The notes under the pieces are model-generated. The model ran no database searches. It was not told where the DNA came from and saw only the letters and a list, made by a program, of their open reading frames with translations. Below are positions 16,616 to 24,346 of a DNA stretch of 35,226 nucleotides, piece by piece. The first letter of the stretch is position 1. Every line of letters begins with the position of its first letter. Both the position numbers and the translations under genes were made by a program. The stretch is from a virus, in the IMG/VR virus record IMGVR_UViG_3300046777_003301, positions 1 through 35,226 of that record; one strand, 5' to 3'.

Positions 16616-16775
16616 GATTTTTCTCCTTTATGCTCTCAAGCTCACGCAGCCGCTTGAAAAACTCGACCTGCCTCTCGCGGTCGACGGCCTCTTGTCTCGT
16701 CGGGTACGGCCCCCCAAGCACCTTGTCGCCTGCCTTGGTGAGCAGCACCCATCCTGCCTCTCGCTTGACTATCAT
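16605..16775 (-). CDS. Small conserved-looking phage protein
   Basis: Read from the ATG at 16775, which overlaps the upstream stop as ATGA, it has 56 residues: an N-terminal beta part (REAGWVLLTKAGDKVLGG) and a helical EAVDRERQVEFFKRLREL end. This layout is common in tiny phage proteins that match 'KxGDKWxVxSxDGxxLGxxxTxxEAxxRxxQIExFK'. Function is unknown. Its last 10 codons lie at the border where the AT-rich block begins. Confidence 0.6.
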   Translation of the reverse strand: MIVKREAGWVLLTKAGDKVLGGPYPTRQEAVDRERQVEFFKRLRELESIKEKNHEG

Positions 16776-16960
16776 GTGTCGTCGCCTCCGATGACCCACC
16801 ACTGCACGCCTGCGGAGCCCCCCACAGCGTGCATGTAGGCCTTGCGTCCACTGCCTCTATAGCATGCCTCGCAGAGCATGGCCTGTCTCGACGGGTCGTC
16901 TGGGTCTTTGACGTAGTACCTCTTGAGGTCTCTGGCCTGCTCGTGCGGACACTCTGTCAT
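16772..16960 (-). CDS. Small hypothetical protein with paired cysteines
   Basis: This 62-residue protein starts at an ATG overlapping the upstream stop (TGATG; a GTG one codon earlier is also open), after GGGGGAG. It has Cys4/His6 and a CEAC pair near residues 30-33, so it may bind a metal. No family was recognised. It belongs to the run of short accessory genes between the methyltransferase and small terminase. Confidence 0.5.
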   Translation of the reverse strand: MTECPHEQARDLKRYYVKDPDDPSRQAMLCEACYRGSGRKAYMHAVGGSAGVQWWVIGGDDT

Positions 16961-17322
16961 CACTCCCCCTCAAGCTCAGAGATGGCCTTGCGCAGGTAGA
17001 CGCAGAGATCGAGCGCCTCCTCGTACGCCTCGCGCAGACCGATCTCTTTGCTGTCTGGCGTGAGGTATCTGCCGTACCTCTCGAGCCCCTGCTGCTCTCT
17101 GGCCTCCATGTCTCGGATCACATCCTGCCAGATGCTCTGCGCTTTGGGGTCAATAAGCTCCCAGACTAGCTGTCCACCACGGACACGGAGCTCGGAGACA
17201 AAGTGCCTGTGCGGAGTGCAGCCCTCTGCAATGCACTGCGTCTCTTTGGCCCTCCGAGCAGCTGGTAGGCTGTCGGTCATATAGGCTGCTTTGCAATCGG
17301 TGATCTGGTACTTGTACATCAT
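16960..17322 (-). CDS. Small protein with MazG-like helical domain
   Basis: The likely start is the ATG at 17322, within the upstream stop (CGATGATG), giving 120 residues. The C-terminal half has REQQGLERYGRYLTPDS followed by LREAYEEALDLCVYLRKAI, a pattern seen in phage all-alpha NTP pyrophosphohydrolase-like proteins (MazG/dUTPase-2 superfamily), with the E..DL part as a possible metal site. The N-terminal half has Cys/His residues without a clear motif. It follows a second MazG-like gene, so the two may work together on nucleotide pools. Enzyme activity is inferred. Confidence 0.6.
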   Translation of the reverse strand: MMYKYQITDCKAAYMTDSLPAARRAKETQCIAEGCTPHRHFVSELRVRGGQLVWELIDPKAQSIWQDVIRDMEAREQQGLERYGRYLTPDSKEIGLREAYEEALDLCVYLRKAISELEGE

Positions 17323-17591
17323 CGAGTCTCCCCCTCTGGCCATGACCTCTGATACTCCCTTGCGCCTTCCAAAGCCAAGCGCAGCGCCATGGCTGCGACC
17401 TGTATGCACTCAGCATAGAGGGCTTGCCTGCCCTCATCCTGCAGCGCCCTTGCCACCTCGCCAACCTCTTCGACCAGCACGGCCATCGTCGGCTTGTCTG
17501 GGTAGCAGGCCCTCGCCGTGTCTACCTCGTCGAGCACTGACTGCACAAACTGCATGGATTCGAGGCGATATCTTGCTTGCTCTGGTGTCAT
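17319..17591 (-). CDS. MazG-like NTP pyrophosphohydrolase
   Basis: This 90-residue protein has KPTMAVLVEEVGEVARAL (33-50), containing the EExGE metal-binding motif of MazG-type all-alpha NTP pyrophosphohydrolases, then ECIQVAAMALRLALEG as the second conserved helix. These enzymes hydrolyse NTPs or dNTPs to monophosphates and pyrophosphate. In a phage with modified DNA such an enzyme could shape the dNTP pool, but the nucleotide is unknown. It overlaps both neighbours by 4 bases. Confidence 0.75.
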   Translation of the reverse strand: MTPEQARYRLESMQFVQSVLDEVDTARACYPDKPTMAVLVEEVGEVARALQDEGRQALYAECIQVAAMALRLALEGAREYQRSWPEGETR

Positions 17592-17944
17592 GACTTTCCC
17601 TCTTTGCTGTTATAGGTCGCAAAGAAGTCATTCATTGCGAGTCGCAGTTTAGACTTTGGCGCACTTGTGCTGCGCCATCCCATCGCTGTCTTGACCTGCG
17701 CCTCGGTAAAGCCTGCTGCAGTTAGCAGCCCATAGAGGCAGTCAAAGTCTCCATGACGCACAAGCCTATAGCCTGTAGAGCTGTAAGGCCCATGTCGATC
17801 TTCGCAGTGAGCGGAGCGATGCCCCTCGCACGATGAGCCATGCCGATGGAAATAAAAGCAGTGACTGCACCAAACAAGGTACTGTCTGCCGTCATCTGAC
17901 AAGAAGGCAGGAAGGCTTTGCATTGTCGTCTGTGTCTCGGTCAT
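17588..17944 (-). CDS. Small Cys/His-rich protein, probable zinc binder
   Basis: Read from the ATG at 17944 (ATGA overlap with the upstream stop) it has 118 residues. The segment YLVWCSHCFYFHRHGSSCEG followed by HRSAHCED gathers Cys and His residues in a pattern recognisable from small uncharacterised proteins of phages and actinobacteria. The C-terminal half (FTEAQVKTAMGWRS) is helical. It may bind zinc and contact nucleic acid, but no function is established. Confidence 0.55.
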   Translation of the reverse strand: MTETQTTMQSLPAFLSDDGRQYLVWCSHCFYFHRHGSSCEGHRSAHCEDRHGPYSSTGYRLVRHGDFDCLYGLLTAAGFTEAQVKTAMGWRSTSAPKSKLRLAMNDFFATYNSKEGKS

Positions 17945-18339
17945 AGTGTCACCCCATCCTTGTCTACTAGCCCAGCCTGTCGCAGCTCGGAGAGCACCCA
18001 TCTCTGACCGGGATCGCCTCCCCACAGCAGCCATGCTTGGTACCCCTTGCTTGGGTAGCCCTCCTCACCAGGTCGCCATCCACTGGCCTTCTTGTCGACC
18101 TCGTGACGGTCGAAGTACGCCTTCATGCGCTTGAGTGTGGCGTAGGACACGGGCCGCCCATTGGAAAGGTCACGTGCCCGAGCAAGCCCGACGGGCGTGC
18201 CAGCCCGATTGCTCGGAGGCTGGTCTTCTCGGAGACGCAGCCCAAGAGCCGCTGCCTCTCTGACCCCCTTGGGAGGCCGTACTGTGTCAGTCATCGCCAC
18301 GTACTGCAGCAGATCCATCAGTGCCTGTATCGCATCCAT
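17941..18339 (-). CDS. Hypothetical protein with RHEVDK/WGGDPG motif
   Basis: This 132-residue protein contains VGLARARDLSNGRPVSYATL, MKAYFDRHEVDKKASGW and AWLLWGGDPGQRWVLSELR. This combination recurs in phage proteins, sometimes fused to prohead proteases, with unknown role. It overlaps the Cys/His-rich gene below it by 4 bases and lies 13 bases below the methyltransferase gene. I can place it in a recurring family but cannot give a function. Confidence 0.55.
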   Translation of the reverse strand: MDAIQALMDLLQYVAMTDTVRPPKGVREAAALGLRLREDQPPSNRAGTPVGLARARDLSNGRPVSYATLKRMKAYFDRHEVDKKASGWRPGEEGYPSKGYQAWLLWGGDPGQRWVLSELRQAGLVDKDGVTL

Positions 18340-18352
18340 GTCTCACCTCCTA

Positions 18353-19462
18353 TCACAGCAGCAGCTTAAGCTGCACTGGCTTGTCTTTGGTTGTCTTTGT
18401 AGGCTGCTCTGTCTCAACCTTGTCCTCTATCGTCACAGGGTCGATGGGCATGTCAAGCCTGCGCTTGATGATCTCGATGTGCTCTGGCATGAGCTCGCAG
18501 CCGATGGCAGAGAAGCCCTCCGCACGGGCTGCTACCAGTGTGGTGCCAGAGCCTGCAAAGGGGTCGAGCACCACGCCCTTTGGCGGTGTCACCAGCCTGC
18601 ATAGGTAGCGCATCAAAGAGATCGGCTTGACGGTAGGATGTCGATTGTCACCGCGTTCGGATGGGCTTGTTTTGGCGCAATAGAAGAAGCGAGCGGCGGA
18701 GCCACTGTCGGAGAGGTAATCGCATGGTATCTGTTTGTAAGTTCCATACACCTGCTTTGGCCTGTCGCCACCATATCCGCCAATTCGTTTATGATTTGGT
18801 TTTTTTGCCCCACTCGTCGTCTGCGGAAACAGCTCAACCACCTCTGGCGACCCATCGTGAATGAGATTGGCGGGCCAACGGCCTGAAGGAGCGGGCGTTG
18901 ATAGCCTGTAAGCTGTCCTTTTTGTTTCCTTCCACCCGCTAGGGTTTACATGATCGCATTCGTCACTTTGTCGGTTGTATCGTTTTTCAGGAACGTCATG
19001 CCCTATCCTACAACCATCTACGTTGATTGCGCCCGTGCCATGGGCTAGCACGTTCTCTGCAATGGTTCCGATAAGAGGCTTCCTAGCGCACACAATAGGC
19101 TCAACCGCAGGTTTTAGCGCAGACCCCCACCCTTGCCATTGGCCTTCGAGGTTGTGCGACTTCGGGAAGCCTGAACCATACACCCACATGATGCAGTCTC
19201 TGACCTCGAAGCCTGCATCTTCGATGGCGCAAGTCATGCGATGGTAGGTGCGAGTGCCGCCAAAGGCGAGCAGATGCCCTCCTGGCTTCAGCACCCGAAG
19301 GCACTCTGCCCACACCTGCCCATCATAGGCGATGCCTGACGCATCCCACTTGCGCCCCATGAACCCGAGCTCGTAGGGTGGGTCTGTGACGATGCTGTCC
19401 ACCGAGGCATCTGACAGATCTCGGAGCTGCTCTCTGCAGTCACCCTGGAGTAGCCTGATCAT
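18353..19462 (-). CDS. DNA methyltransferase (beta class, N6-adenine or N4-cytosine)
   Basis: Read from the ATG at 19462 (ATGA overlap with the upstream stop) it has 369 residues. Catalytic motif IV TDPPYELGF lies at about 26-34 near the N-terminus and the AdoMet motif I DPFAGSGTT at 300-308 near the C-terminus; this order marks the beta class. Between them lies a variable target-recognition region. The enzyme methylates the exocyclic amino group of adenine or cytosine at a specific sequence. No restriction endonuclease is nearby, so it is an orphan that probably protects phage DNA. It is not a C5-cytosine methyltransferase, so it would not feed a TET-type oxidase with 5-methylcytosine. Confidence 0.88.
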   Translation of the reverse strand: MIRLLQGDCREQLRDLSDASVDSIVTDPPYELGFMGRKWDASGIAYDGQVWAECLRVLKPGGHLLAFGGTRTYHRMTCAIEDAGFEVRDCIMWVYGSGFPKSHNLEGQWQGWGSALKPAVEPIVCARKPLIGTIAENVLAHGTGAINVDGCRIGHDVPEKRYNRQSDECDHVNPSGWKETKRTAYRLSTPAPSGRWPANLIHDGSPEVVELFPQTTSGAKKPNHKRIGGYGGDRPKQVYGTYKQIPCDYLSDSGSAARFFYCAKTSPSERGDNRHPTVKPISLMRYLCRLVTPPKGVVLDPFAGSGTTLVAARAEGFSAIGCELMPEHIEIIKRRLDMPIDPVTIEDKVETEQPTKTTKDKPVQLKLLL

Positions 19463-19674
19463 GCTCCCCCCATCAGCGACCAAAGCACCAGCCCGATCAA
19501 GGTCAGCAGCCCACAGAGAGGGGCCGCCCATGCAGCAGCCCACAGAGGGGGCCTAGCAGCCTTTTTACGGGGTCTGATTTGTATAGGCAGAGCTTCCCAG
19601 CCCTCGCCATCCATCTTGCGCAGCAGGGGCACTTTCCAGTCTCTCAGCGACCACCTGTGTTTCTCGCGTGTCAC
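19459..19674 (-). CDS. Small membrane protein
   Basis: This 71-residue protein starts at GTG (19674), overlapping the primase stop as GTGA. It has a basic N-terminal half and one hydrophobic C-terminal segment (AAPLCGLLTLIGLVLWSLM), so it is a predicted tail-anchored membrane protein. No family was recognised. It belongs to the leftward operon between primase and methyltransferase genes. Confidence 0.55.
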   Translation of the reverse strand: MTREKHRWSLRDWKVPLLRKMDGEGWEALPIQIRPRKKAARPPLWAAAWAAPLCGLLTLIGLVLWSLMGGA

Positions 19675-22400
19675 TTGTCACCGTCCTTTGGGATAGGCAG
19701 CCCACGAGCCTCGTGCCAACGGATGTAGCGAGCACGGTCACGCCATCGGTCGTAGGGGCACTTGAGGGCCTTGGGATTGACCCCTGCCTCGTGCTCGATC
19801 GATGCCCTCTCCTCGATCTCGTATACATCGTCAGGAGACAGCTCGGAGGTCTGCCCTCCCCTCTCTGCCTGCCCTACCCCCCTTGGTTCTCCCCTAGGGG
19901 AGGTCTTGAGATTATTCAGTGATTTCGAGGCACTTAGCACCTCGTCACCTCCCTGCCCCCCCTTTACGGCCAAGAGTCTCGCTTTTTTCTTAGACTCTCC
20001 AGTCCCCTCTGCTTCCTCGCGCGCGGCCGTTTTTACTACTGCCTTTTTATTATTATTATAAAGAGAAGAGGGGGGGTAAGGGGAGGCATGGGCCTCAATG
20101 GGTAGTGATATCAACAGCTTCCCCTCGCCCTCCCCTTTTTCCCCCAATGGGGAGGGTAAGGGGAGCCCGTCACCCTTAAGGGAGGGCACGTACGCATAGA
20201 TGCGCTGTCCACCGATAGAAATGCGCTTACGGGTCAGCCCGAGGGTCTTCAAGACCTTGCCAAAGCGGAGGCCAGTGCGTGGGTCGAGCTTGGCTATATC
20301 GATGCCGAGAGCCTGTGCTACGTCGTCGGTGGTCACGTATCTGACACCAAGGTCGAGGCGCTCTCGGAGTAGCTCGACCCACGGGTCATCTTCAGTGCGC
20401 GACTCTTGGATGTCTTTGGCGATGGCAAGGGCCTCGTGGTCTTGGTCATCGAGCCACCAGGTCTCGCCCATCAGGTACGCCTGTCGAGCCTCTGCCCACA
20501 GCTGCTCGACGATAGTGGAGAGCCCTAGGATGTCAGCCTTGCCCGAGAGAGGAGCACAGCGCACAGGCCAAAAGCGACGATTGCCAGTGGAGTCTTTGAG
20601 GTACTGGGTGTCATTCGTGCTGCCTGCAAAGATGGACTGGCGTGGGATGCTCTCTGCCTTGCGCTCATAAGGCGCTCGGTAGTGATCGATCTGTCGTGAC
20701 AGATAGGCCTTGATGACCTCGACTTGAGTCTTGGAGAGGGCAGCGAGCTCAGGTACCTCGACAATCAACTTGCCATGGAGGGCTTGTGCGCTCTGGGCTG
20801 CATCGTCAAGGGACAGCTCGGAGTCGCTAAACCAATGTGGGTCGAGTGCTAGTGCACGGATGGCAGAGCTCTTGCCGATGCCCTGCTCGCCCTCCAGCAC
20901 GAGCATGCACTCTGCCTTGCACCCAGGCTGATAGATGCGTGCTACTGCGGAGACAAGCCACTTGCGAGAGACTGCTCGGGTGTAGGCAGTGTCATCGGCT
21001 CCGAGGTAGTCGATGAGCCACCTGTCAAGGAGCTGCTCCCCGTGCCACTCGATGGCCTCGAGACGCTCTCGCACAGGGTGCCAGTGACGAGTGTCTGCCA
21101 CGAGGTCGACGGCCTTGGCCACATCCTCTAGCGCCCATGATGTGCGATAGATATCCTGCAGCCAGACCCTGAGTCGGCTGTCATCGACATCGCGCCATGC
21201 CTGCCCACGCACAAAGGGCGCGCCAGACTGTAGCCCTTGGGCAGCAGGGAGCTCTCGCAGCGAGCAGACTGCACGAGAGAAGACATTGTAGACCATGCAG
21301 TTTTGAAGGGCAGGGTCGCCCTGTAGGATGCGATAGAGGTTGGAGCTGCTCTTGACGACCTTGCCCTTGTCATCCTTGGTCAACGAGTCGTAGAGCTCTT
21401 GCCTGATCTGCTGCGCCTCGACGGCCTCGAGCTCAGGCTCTGCCTGCTCCTGCTCTCTCTGGGCTGCTACCTCTGCAGTGTGGCGCACGTAGCTCACCAA
21501 GTCGCTCCGAGACACTGGCATCGACCTCGGCCGCTTGACACCTGCATCGAGACCGCTCTTGATGGTGCGCAGAGCCTCACGCTCTGTCAGCCCTGCTCTC
21601 TGGGCAGCCTGCCACAGCCTCGCCTCGCACTCTCCACGTGACAGGCCATGCGGCCAAGAGGCTCCGAGGATGGTGCCGACCAAGAAGGCGTTGGTGTTGA
21701 GAGTGTGGTTGCGCGTGCCCTCGGAGGCAGAGGCGACGATCTCGCAGCAGCTGGACAGCGTGCGGAGGGCATACGCCTGCAGGCGTGCATGCTCCCCACT
21801 GCCGCTTGTGCCACGGATGACGATCCCCCCTGTCGGTGCCTGCACCTGCGGCTTGGCAGGCTGCAGGATGGCACGGAGCCACTCGGGACACTCTGCGATC
21901 TCGACATCCTGCGAGACCTCGTACAGAGCGCCAGTGTAGTGGATGGATGGCGGTGCCACTACGTAGCCATGATCACCTCTGACGTCGATGCCTGGTGCAA
22001 GGCCCACCCTGTTTTTGACGGCTCCTGTGATGTGGTAGTAGTGATGCGTGCCCTTGCCTGTCTGCACCTGCAGAGTCTCTGGGAGAGCCCTGCCTGCGGC
22101 AAAAGCCAAGAGTGCACCCGGCTTGTCCTCGTCGATGACTGCCACCCCGTCGCCAGTCACGACAGCGACATTGGCCTCTGGGTAGGCAGACCACCAGAGG
22201 GCGATCTGCTGTGGGTCAGTGCTCGCCTGCTTGAGACCGTTGCGAGTGAGCTCATAGATAGGGTGCTTGCCAATGCTGCGACAGTCGCTCTTACCGCACG
22301 AGCACTGGGTCGATGATATGGGCCACGTCAGAGGTAGCACTCTGAGGCCCTTGGCAGCCCATGCAAGGGCCGCTTGTGCAATGTCAGTATATGATGTCAT
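19671..22400 (-). CDS. PrimPol / VirE-type helicase replication protein
   Basis: This 909-residue protein joins an N-terminal bifunctional primase-polymerase domain (about 8-180) to a VirE-like superfamily 3-type ATPase (about 420-700). The first shows ALAWAAKGLRVLPL, ALWWSAYPEANVAVVTG, VAVIDEDKPG and TGKGTHHYYH. The second shows a Walker A GEQGIGKS (about 502-509), LIVEVPEL, FAGSTNDTQYL and STGNRRFWPV. It would prime and unwind phage DNA at the origin. A CSCGKSDC zinc-like cluster lies near residue 35. The C-terminal ~190 residues are low-complexity and charged, encoded by a repeat- and G-rich stretch. It overlaps the exonuclease gene by 4 bases. Confidence 0.88.
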   Translation of the reverse strand: MTSYTDIAQAALAWAAKGLRVLPLTWPISSTQCSCGKSDCRSIGKHPIYELTRNGLKQASTDPQQIALWWSAYPEANVAVVTGDGVAVIDEDKPGALLAFAAGRALPETLQVQTGKGTHHYYHITGAVKNRVGLAPGIDVRGDHGYVVAPPSIHYTGALYEVSQDVEIAECPEWLRAILQPAKPQVQAPTGGIVIRGTSGSGEHARLQAYALRTLSSCCEIVASASEGTRNHTLNTNAFLVGTILGASWPHGLSRGECEARLWQAAQRAGLTEREALRTIKSGLDAGVKRPRSMPVSRSDLVSYVRHTAEVAAQREQEQAEPELEAVEAQQIRQELYDSLTKDDKGKVVKSSSNLYRILQGDPALQNCMVYNVFSRAVCSLRELPAAQGLQSGAPFVRGQAWRDVDDSRLRVWLQDIYRTSWALEDVAKAVDLVADTRHWHPVRERLEAIEWHGEQLLDRWLIDYLGADDTAYTRAVSRKWLVSAVARIYQPGCKAECMLVLEGEQGIGKSSAIRALALDPHWFSDSELSLDDAAQSAQALHGKLIVEVPELAALSKTQVEVIKAYLSRQIDHYRAPYERKAESIPRQSIFAGSTNDTQYLKDSTGNRRFWPVRCAPLSGKADILGLSTIVEQLWAEARQAYLMGETWWLDDQDHEALAIAKDIQESRTEDDPWVELLRERLDLGVRYVTTDDVAQALGIDIAKLDPRTGLRFGKVLKTLGLTRKRISIGGQRIYAYVPSLKGDGLPLPSPLGEKGEGEGKLLISLPIEAHASPYPPSSLYNNNKKAVVKTAAREEAEGTGESKKKARLLAVKGGQGGDEVLSASKSLNNLKTSPRGEPRGVGQAERGGQTSELSPDDVYEIEERASIEHEAGVNPKALKCPYDRWRDRARYIRWHEARGLPIPKDGDK
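19880..20175. other. Repeat-rich stretch, candidate replication origin
   Basis: Inside the 3' part of the primase gene lie several elements. There is a 14-base palindrome CTCCCCTAGGGGAG (19889-19902) and an A/T run with TTATTATTATTATA (20047-20060). An 11-base direct repeat GGTAAGGGGAG occurs at 20075-20085 and 20155-20165. Four closely spaced G runs lie on the minus strand (20145-20121). Phage origins often lie within replication genes. This is a candidate only. Confidence 0.35.
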
Positions 22401-23014
22401 GTCCTACGATATCCCCTTGTGATATGCGCCCACAGGGCCATCAGGGTACGTACATCACCCTCTGCCCTGTGCGCTGTATGTGATGGCAATGCAAGGGCCG
22501 TCACGAGCCCCTGCAGGCTGTAAGTTTTGAGTCCTGGCAGATGCTCTTTGGTCAGCTGCTGCGAGCACACCCACCCCATCGGAGATAGCTTGGGCGCAGT
22601 CTCTGGCAGATCTCTCCACCCTGCCTCGAGCATGCGACGGTCAAAGGCCGCATTGTGCGCGACGATGTAGGCTCCGCTGACAAGCTCTGCGATGCGAGGC
22701 GCGAGCTCGTCAAGCATCGGTGCGCCCTCGAGATCTGCCGATGTGATGCCAGAGATCTCGCTGGCCTTGTCGGAGAGCTTGACCCAGACAGGGTCGATCA
22801 GCGAGGTCAGCCACTGCTCTTGCTGCCCCTCGACACGACAAACGGAGATCTCGACGATGCGATCACTGTAGCCAAGCCCTGTGGTCTCGGTGTCGAGAAA
22901 GCAGATGGGGTGCTCGAGCAGCTGCTGCAGAGGCAGCTTGCTCTCGTACCTGACCCATGCTGTGTAACAGTAGCAGTCGTCAGGCTGTGTGGTGGGGTAC
23001 TTGGGTCTTGTCAT
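22397..23014 (-). CDS. DnaQ-like 3'-5' exonuclease
   Basis: This 205-residue protein has the three exonuclease motifs of the DEDDh group: FLDTETTGL with Asp41 and Glu43, VAHNAAFDRRMLE, and HRAEGDVRTL. These coordinate two metal ions for 3'-5' DNA hydrolysis, as in the proofreading subunit of DNA polymerase III. No DNA polymerase is evident nearby except the PrimPol domain, so it may support host or PrimPol synthesis, or recombination. It overlaps the primase and resolvase genes by 4 bases each. Confidence 0.88.
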   Translation of the reverse strand: MTRPKYPTTQPDDCYCYTAWVRYESKLPLQQLLEHPICFLDTETTGLGYSDRIVEISVCRVEGQQEQWLTSLIDPVWVKLSDKASEISGITSADLEGAPMLDELAPRIAELVSGAYIVAHNAAFDRRMLEAGWRDLPETAPKLSPMGWVCSQQLTKEHLPGLKTYSLQGLVTALALPSHTAHRAEGDVRTLMALWAHITRGYRRT

Positions 23015-23388
23015 GGTGTGTGCTCGATGATGATGGAGAGGATGTGATCCCCCATCCTAGCACCGAGACCTAGGCTCTTGGTAGGGGCCTGTTGATAGAC
23101 CCACGTCACCAGTGGGCTGCGGTCGTCGATGCCGAGCCAAGCAGCGATCTCGTCCCTAACAGCCTTGCAGGCCGACTGCAAGTTGTCGCTATCGAGCTGC
23201 CTCGGGCTGTACCTGCACAGAGTCACTGTGCAAGGGATCGGCACCGATGGAATGTGAGTGCTCAGCAGGCCGATGCGCACAGCCTGCCGCTGCCCACGCT
23301 TGCGCTTGGCTACGACGCGCCAGTGCTCTCGGCAGTTGGCCTCCGAGACGAGACGCATGGGCAGCATGACAGAGACTCGCTCGCTCAC
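23011..23388 (-). CDS. rusA: RusA-like Holliday junction resolvase
   Basis: Read from the GTG at 23388, which overlaps the upstream stop as GTGA, it has 125 residues. It shows NCREHWRVVAKRK, then VTLCRYSPRQLDSDNL with Asp66 and Asp68, KAVRDEIAAWLGIDD with Asp88 and Asp89, and a VTWVYQQ beta strand. These are the features of RusA-type endonucleases, which cut four-way junctions by a metal-dependent mechanism. In phages this resolves replication or recombination intermediates before packaging. A longer reading from 23469 is open but less supported. Confidence 0.85.
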   Translation of the reverse strand: MSERVSVMLPMRLVSEANCREHWRVVAKRKRGQRQAVRIGLLSTHIPSVPIPCTVTLCRYSPRQLDSDNLQSACKAVRDEIAAWLGIDDRSPLVTWVYQQAPTKSLGLGARMGDHILSIIIEHTP

Positions 23389-23546
23389 TTGTCTGCCTTT
23401 GGTGCAGCAGGCTTGACGAGCAGCACGTAGACTCGCAGGGGCTTGCCTGGCTCTCGCTGCACGCCCCACTTGATGCCTTTGGCGTTGCTTGTCTTTGGGG
23501 TCTTGTCAGCTGCGGTCGGATGTGCTAGTAGTGTATCCATAGTCAT
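23385..23546 (-). CDS. Small hypothetical protein, first gene of leftward operon
   Basis: Read from the ATG at 23546, 4 bases after AAGGAG, it has 53 residues. It is basic (SNAKGIKWGVQREPGKPLRV) with a Pro/Ala/Lys-rich end and overlaps the resolvase gene as GTGA. No family was recognised. It follows the leader hairpin and leftward promoter and so would be the first product of the leftward transcript. Confidence 0.6.
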   Translation of the reverse strand: MTMDTLLAHPTAADKTPKTSNAKGIKWGVQREPGKPLRVYVLLVKPAAPKADK

Positions 23547-23575
23547 TACTCTCCTTGGTGACTGTGTGTAAGTAA

Positions 23576-23610
23576 GGCCTTCGGAGTCGTCACCTCCGAG
23601 GGCCTTTTTT
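23576..23610 (+). terminator. Intrinsic terminator-like hairpin in the divergent region
   Basis: On the plus strand GGCCTTCGGAG and CTCCGAGGGCC form an 11-base stem (one G-U pair) with a 7-base loop, followed at once by six T residues. No rightward gene ends here, so it may block antisense read-through or act as a 5' leader hairpin for the leftward transcript. Confidence 0.6.
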
Positions 23611-23638
23611 CTGTACCCCACTCCGAAGATTTTGTCAA
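23610..23638 (-). promoter_or_regulatory. Leftward promoter for the replication/structural operon
   Basis: The minus strand has a perfect TTGACA (23638-23633), a 17-base spacer and a weaker TACAGA (23615-23610). It lies in the 179-base gap between divergent genes, upstream of the AAGGAG-led gene at 23546. Transcription would start inside the hairpin. The rightward promoter of this gap could not be identified with confidence. Confidence 0.5.
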
Positions 23639-23725
23639 AAATATTTTTACTATTGCACGCGCCCCTTGCCCGTGCTAGGGTCTCCGCACCGCTGCCCACT
23701 TGACGGCCGGTAAGGAGATCATCTC

Positions 23726-24343
23726 ATGGCACTCATCCTCAAGCACAACCGCACCAGCAACCAAACCGCCTGCCCCGAGGGCCTCTACGACGCAGTCTGC
23801 TGCGACGTCATCGACCTCGGCACCAACCCAACCAGCTACGGAGACAAGCATCAAGTGCAGATTTTGTGGGAGCTCACCACCGACGAGGGTGTCACCTATC
23901 ACCTCAGCAAGCGATACACAGCCAGCCTGCATGAGAAGGCCAAGCTTGCGCAGGACATCAAGGCATGGCGTGGTGGCGTCGAGCTGACAGCCGACGATCT
24001 CCGAGCCGGCTTTGACCTAGAGCAGCTCATCGGCAAGTCGTGTCAGCTCTTGGTCACCCACTTTGAACGCGAGGGCACAGCCTATGCGAGCGTCGACAAG
24101 ATACTCAAGCCCAAAAAGAAGCTCTCCCTCACAGGCCGCTATGATGCCGATGCGACCCGAGATCGCATCATGGAGCGCCTCGCTATGCAGGCAGCCAACG
24201 CCTCGGCAGCGATGGCCAAAGAGGCCTTCCGTGCGCCAGTGCCTGCACCTGCTGCAGGCAGAGCAGCCCCTTCTCTTGTCGCAGGCGTCAAAGCACAAGA
24301 CAAGGTTGCTACCGCCATCGAGCCTGACGAGCTCCCGTTCTAG
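23726..24343 (+). CDS. Single-stranded DNA-binding protein-like
   Basis: This 205-residue protein begins a likely early operon with AAGGAG 8 bases before its ATG. It has CPEGLYDAVCCDVIDLG, a VQILWEL strand, LSKRYTASLHEKAKLAQDIK and LIGKSCQLLV, a pattern common in phage proteins encoded with replication genes. The C-terminal third is Ala/Pro-rich and disordered, ending in EPDELPF. This acidic tip with a final Pro-Phe mirrors the SSB tail (DDDIPF in E. coli), which recruits replication and repair proteins. A single-stranded DNA-binding role fits the neighbours; the fold itself was inferred, not shown. Confidence 0.7.
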   Translation: MALILKHNRTSNQTACPEGLYDAVCCDVIDLGTNPTSYGDKHQVQILWELTTDEGVTYHLSKRYTASLHEKAKLAQDIKAWRGGVELTADDLRAGFDLEQLIGKSCQLLVTHFEREGTAYASVDKILKPKKKLSLTGRYDADATRDRIMERLAMQAANASAAMAKEAFRAPVPAPAAGRAAPSLVAGVKAQDKVATAIEPDELPF

Positions 24344-24346
24344 CCG

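Larger units (their letters stand above)
11890..16640. other. AT-rich block with small terminase, DNA-modification genes and 5' half of terL
   Basis: From about 11,890 to 16,640 the sequence is visibly richer in A and T and uses A/T-ending codons, while both flanks are GC-rich. The left change falls inside the large terminase gene; the right change falls at the end of the small gene at 16605-16775. All genes inside read leftward and overlap tightly. The contrast suggests the block was acquired by recombination from a phage of lower GC content. Exact edges would need a windowed GC and codon-usage plot. Confidence 0.75.

Noticed and set aside
21648-22316. 222-codon plus-strand ORF opposite the primase gene
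   Set aside because: Antisense of the PrimPol domain; composition is that of a shadow frame.
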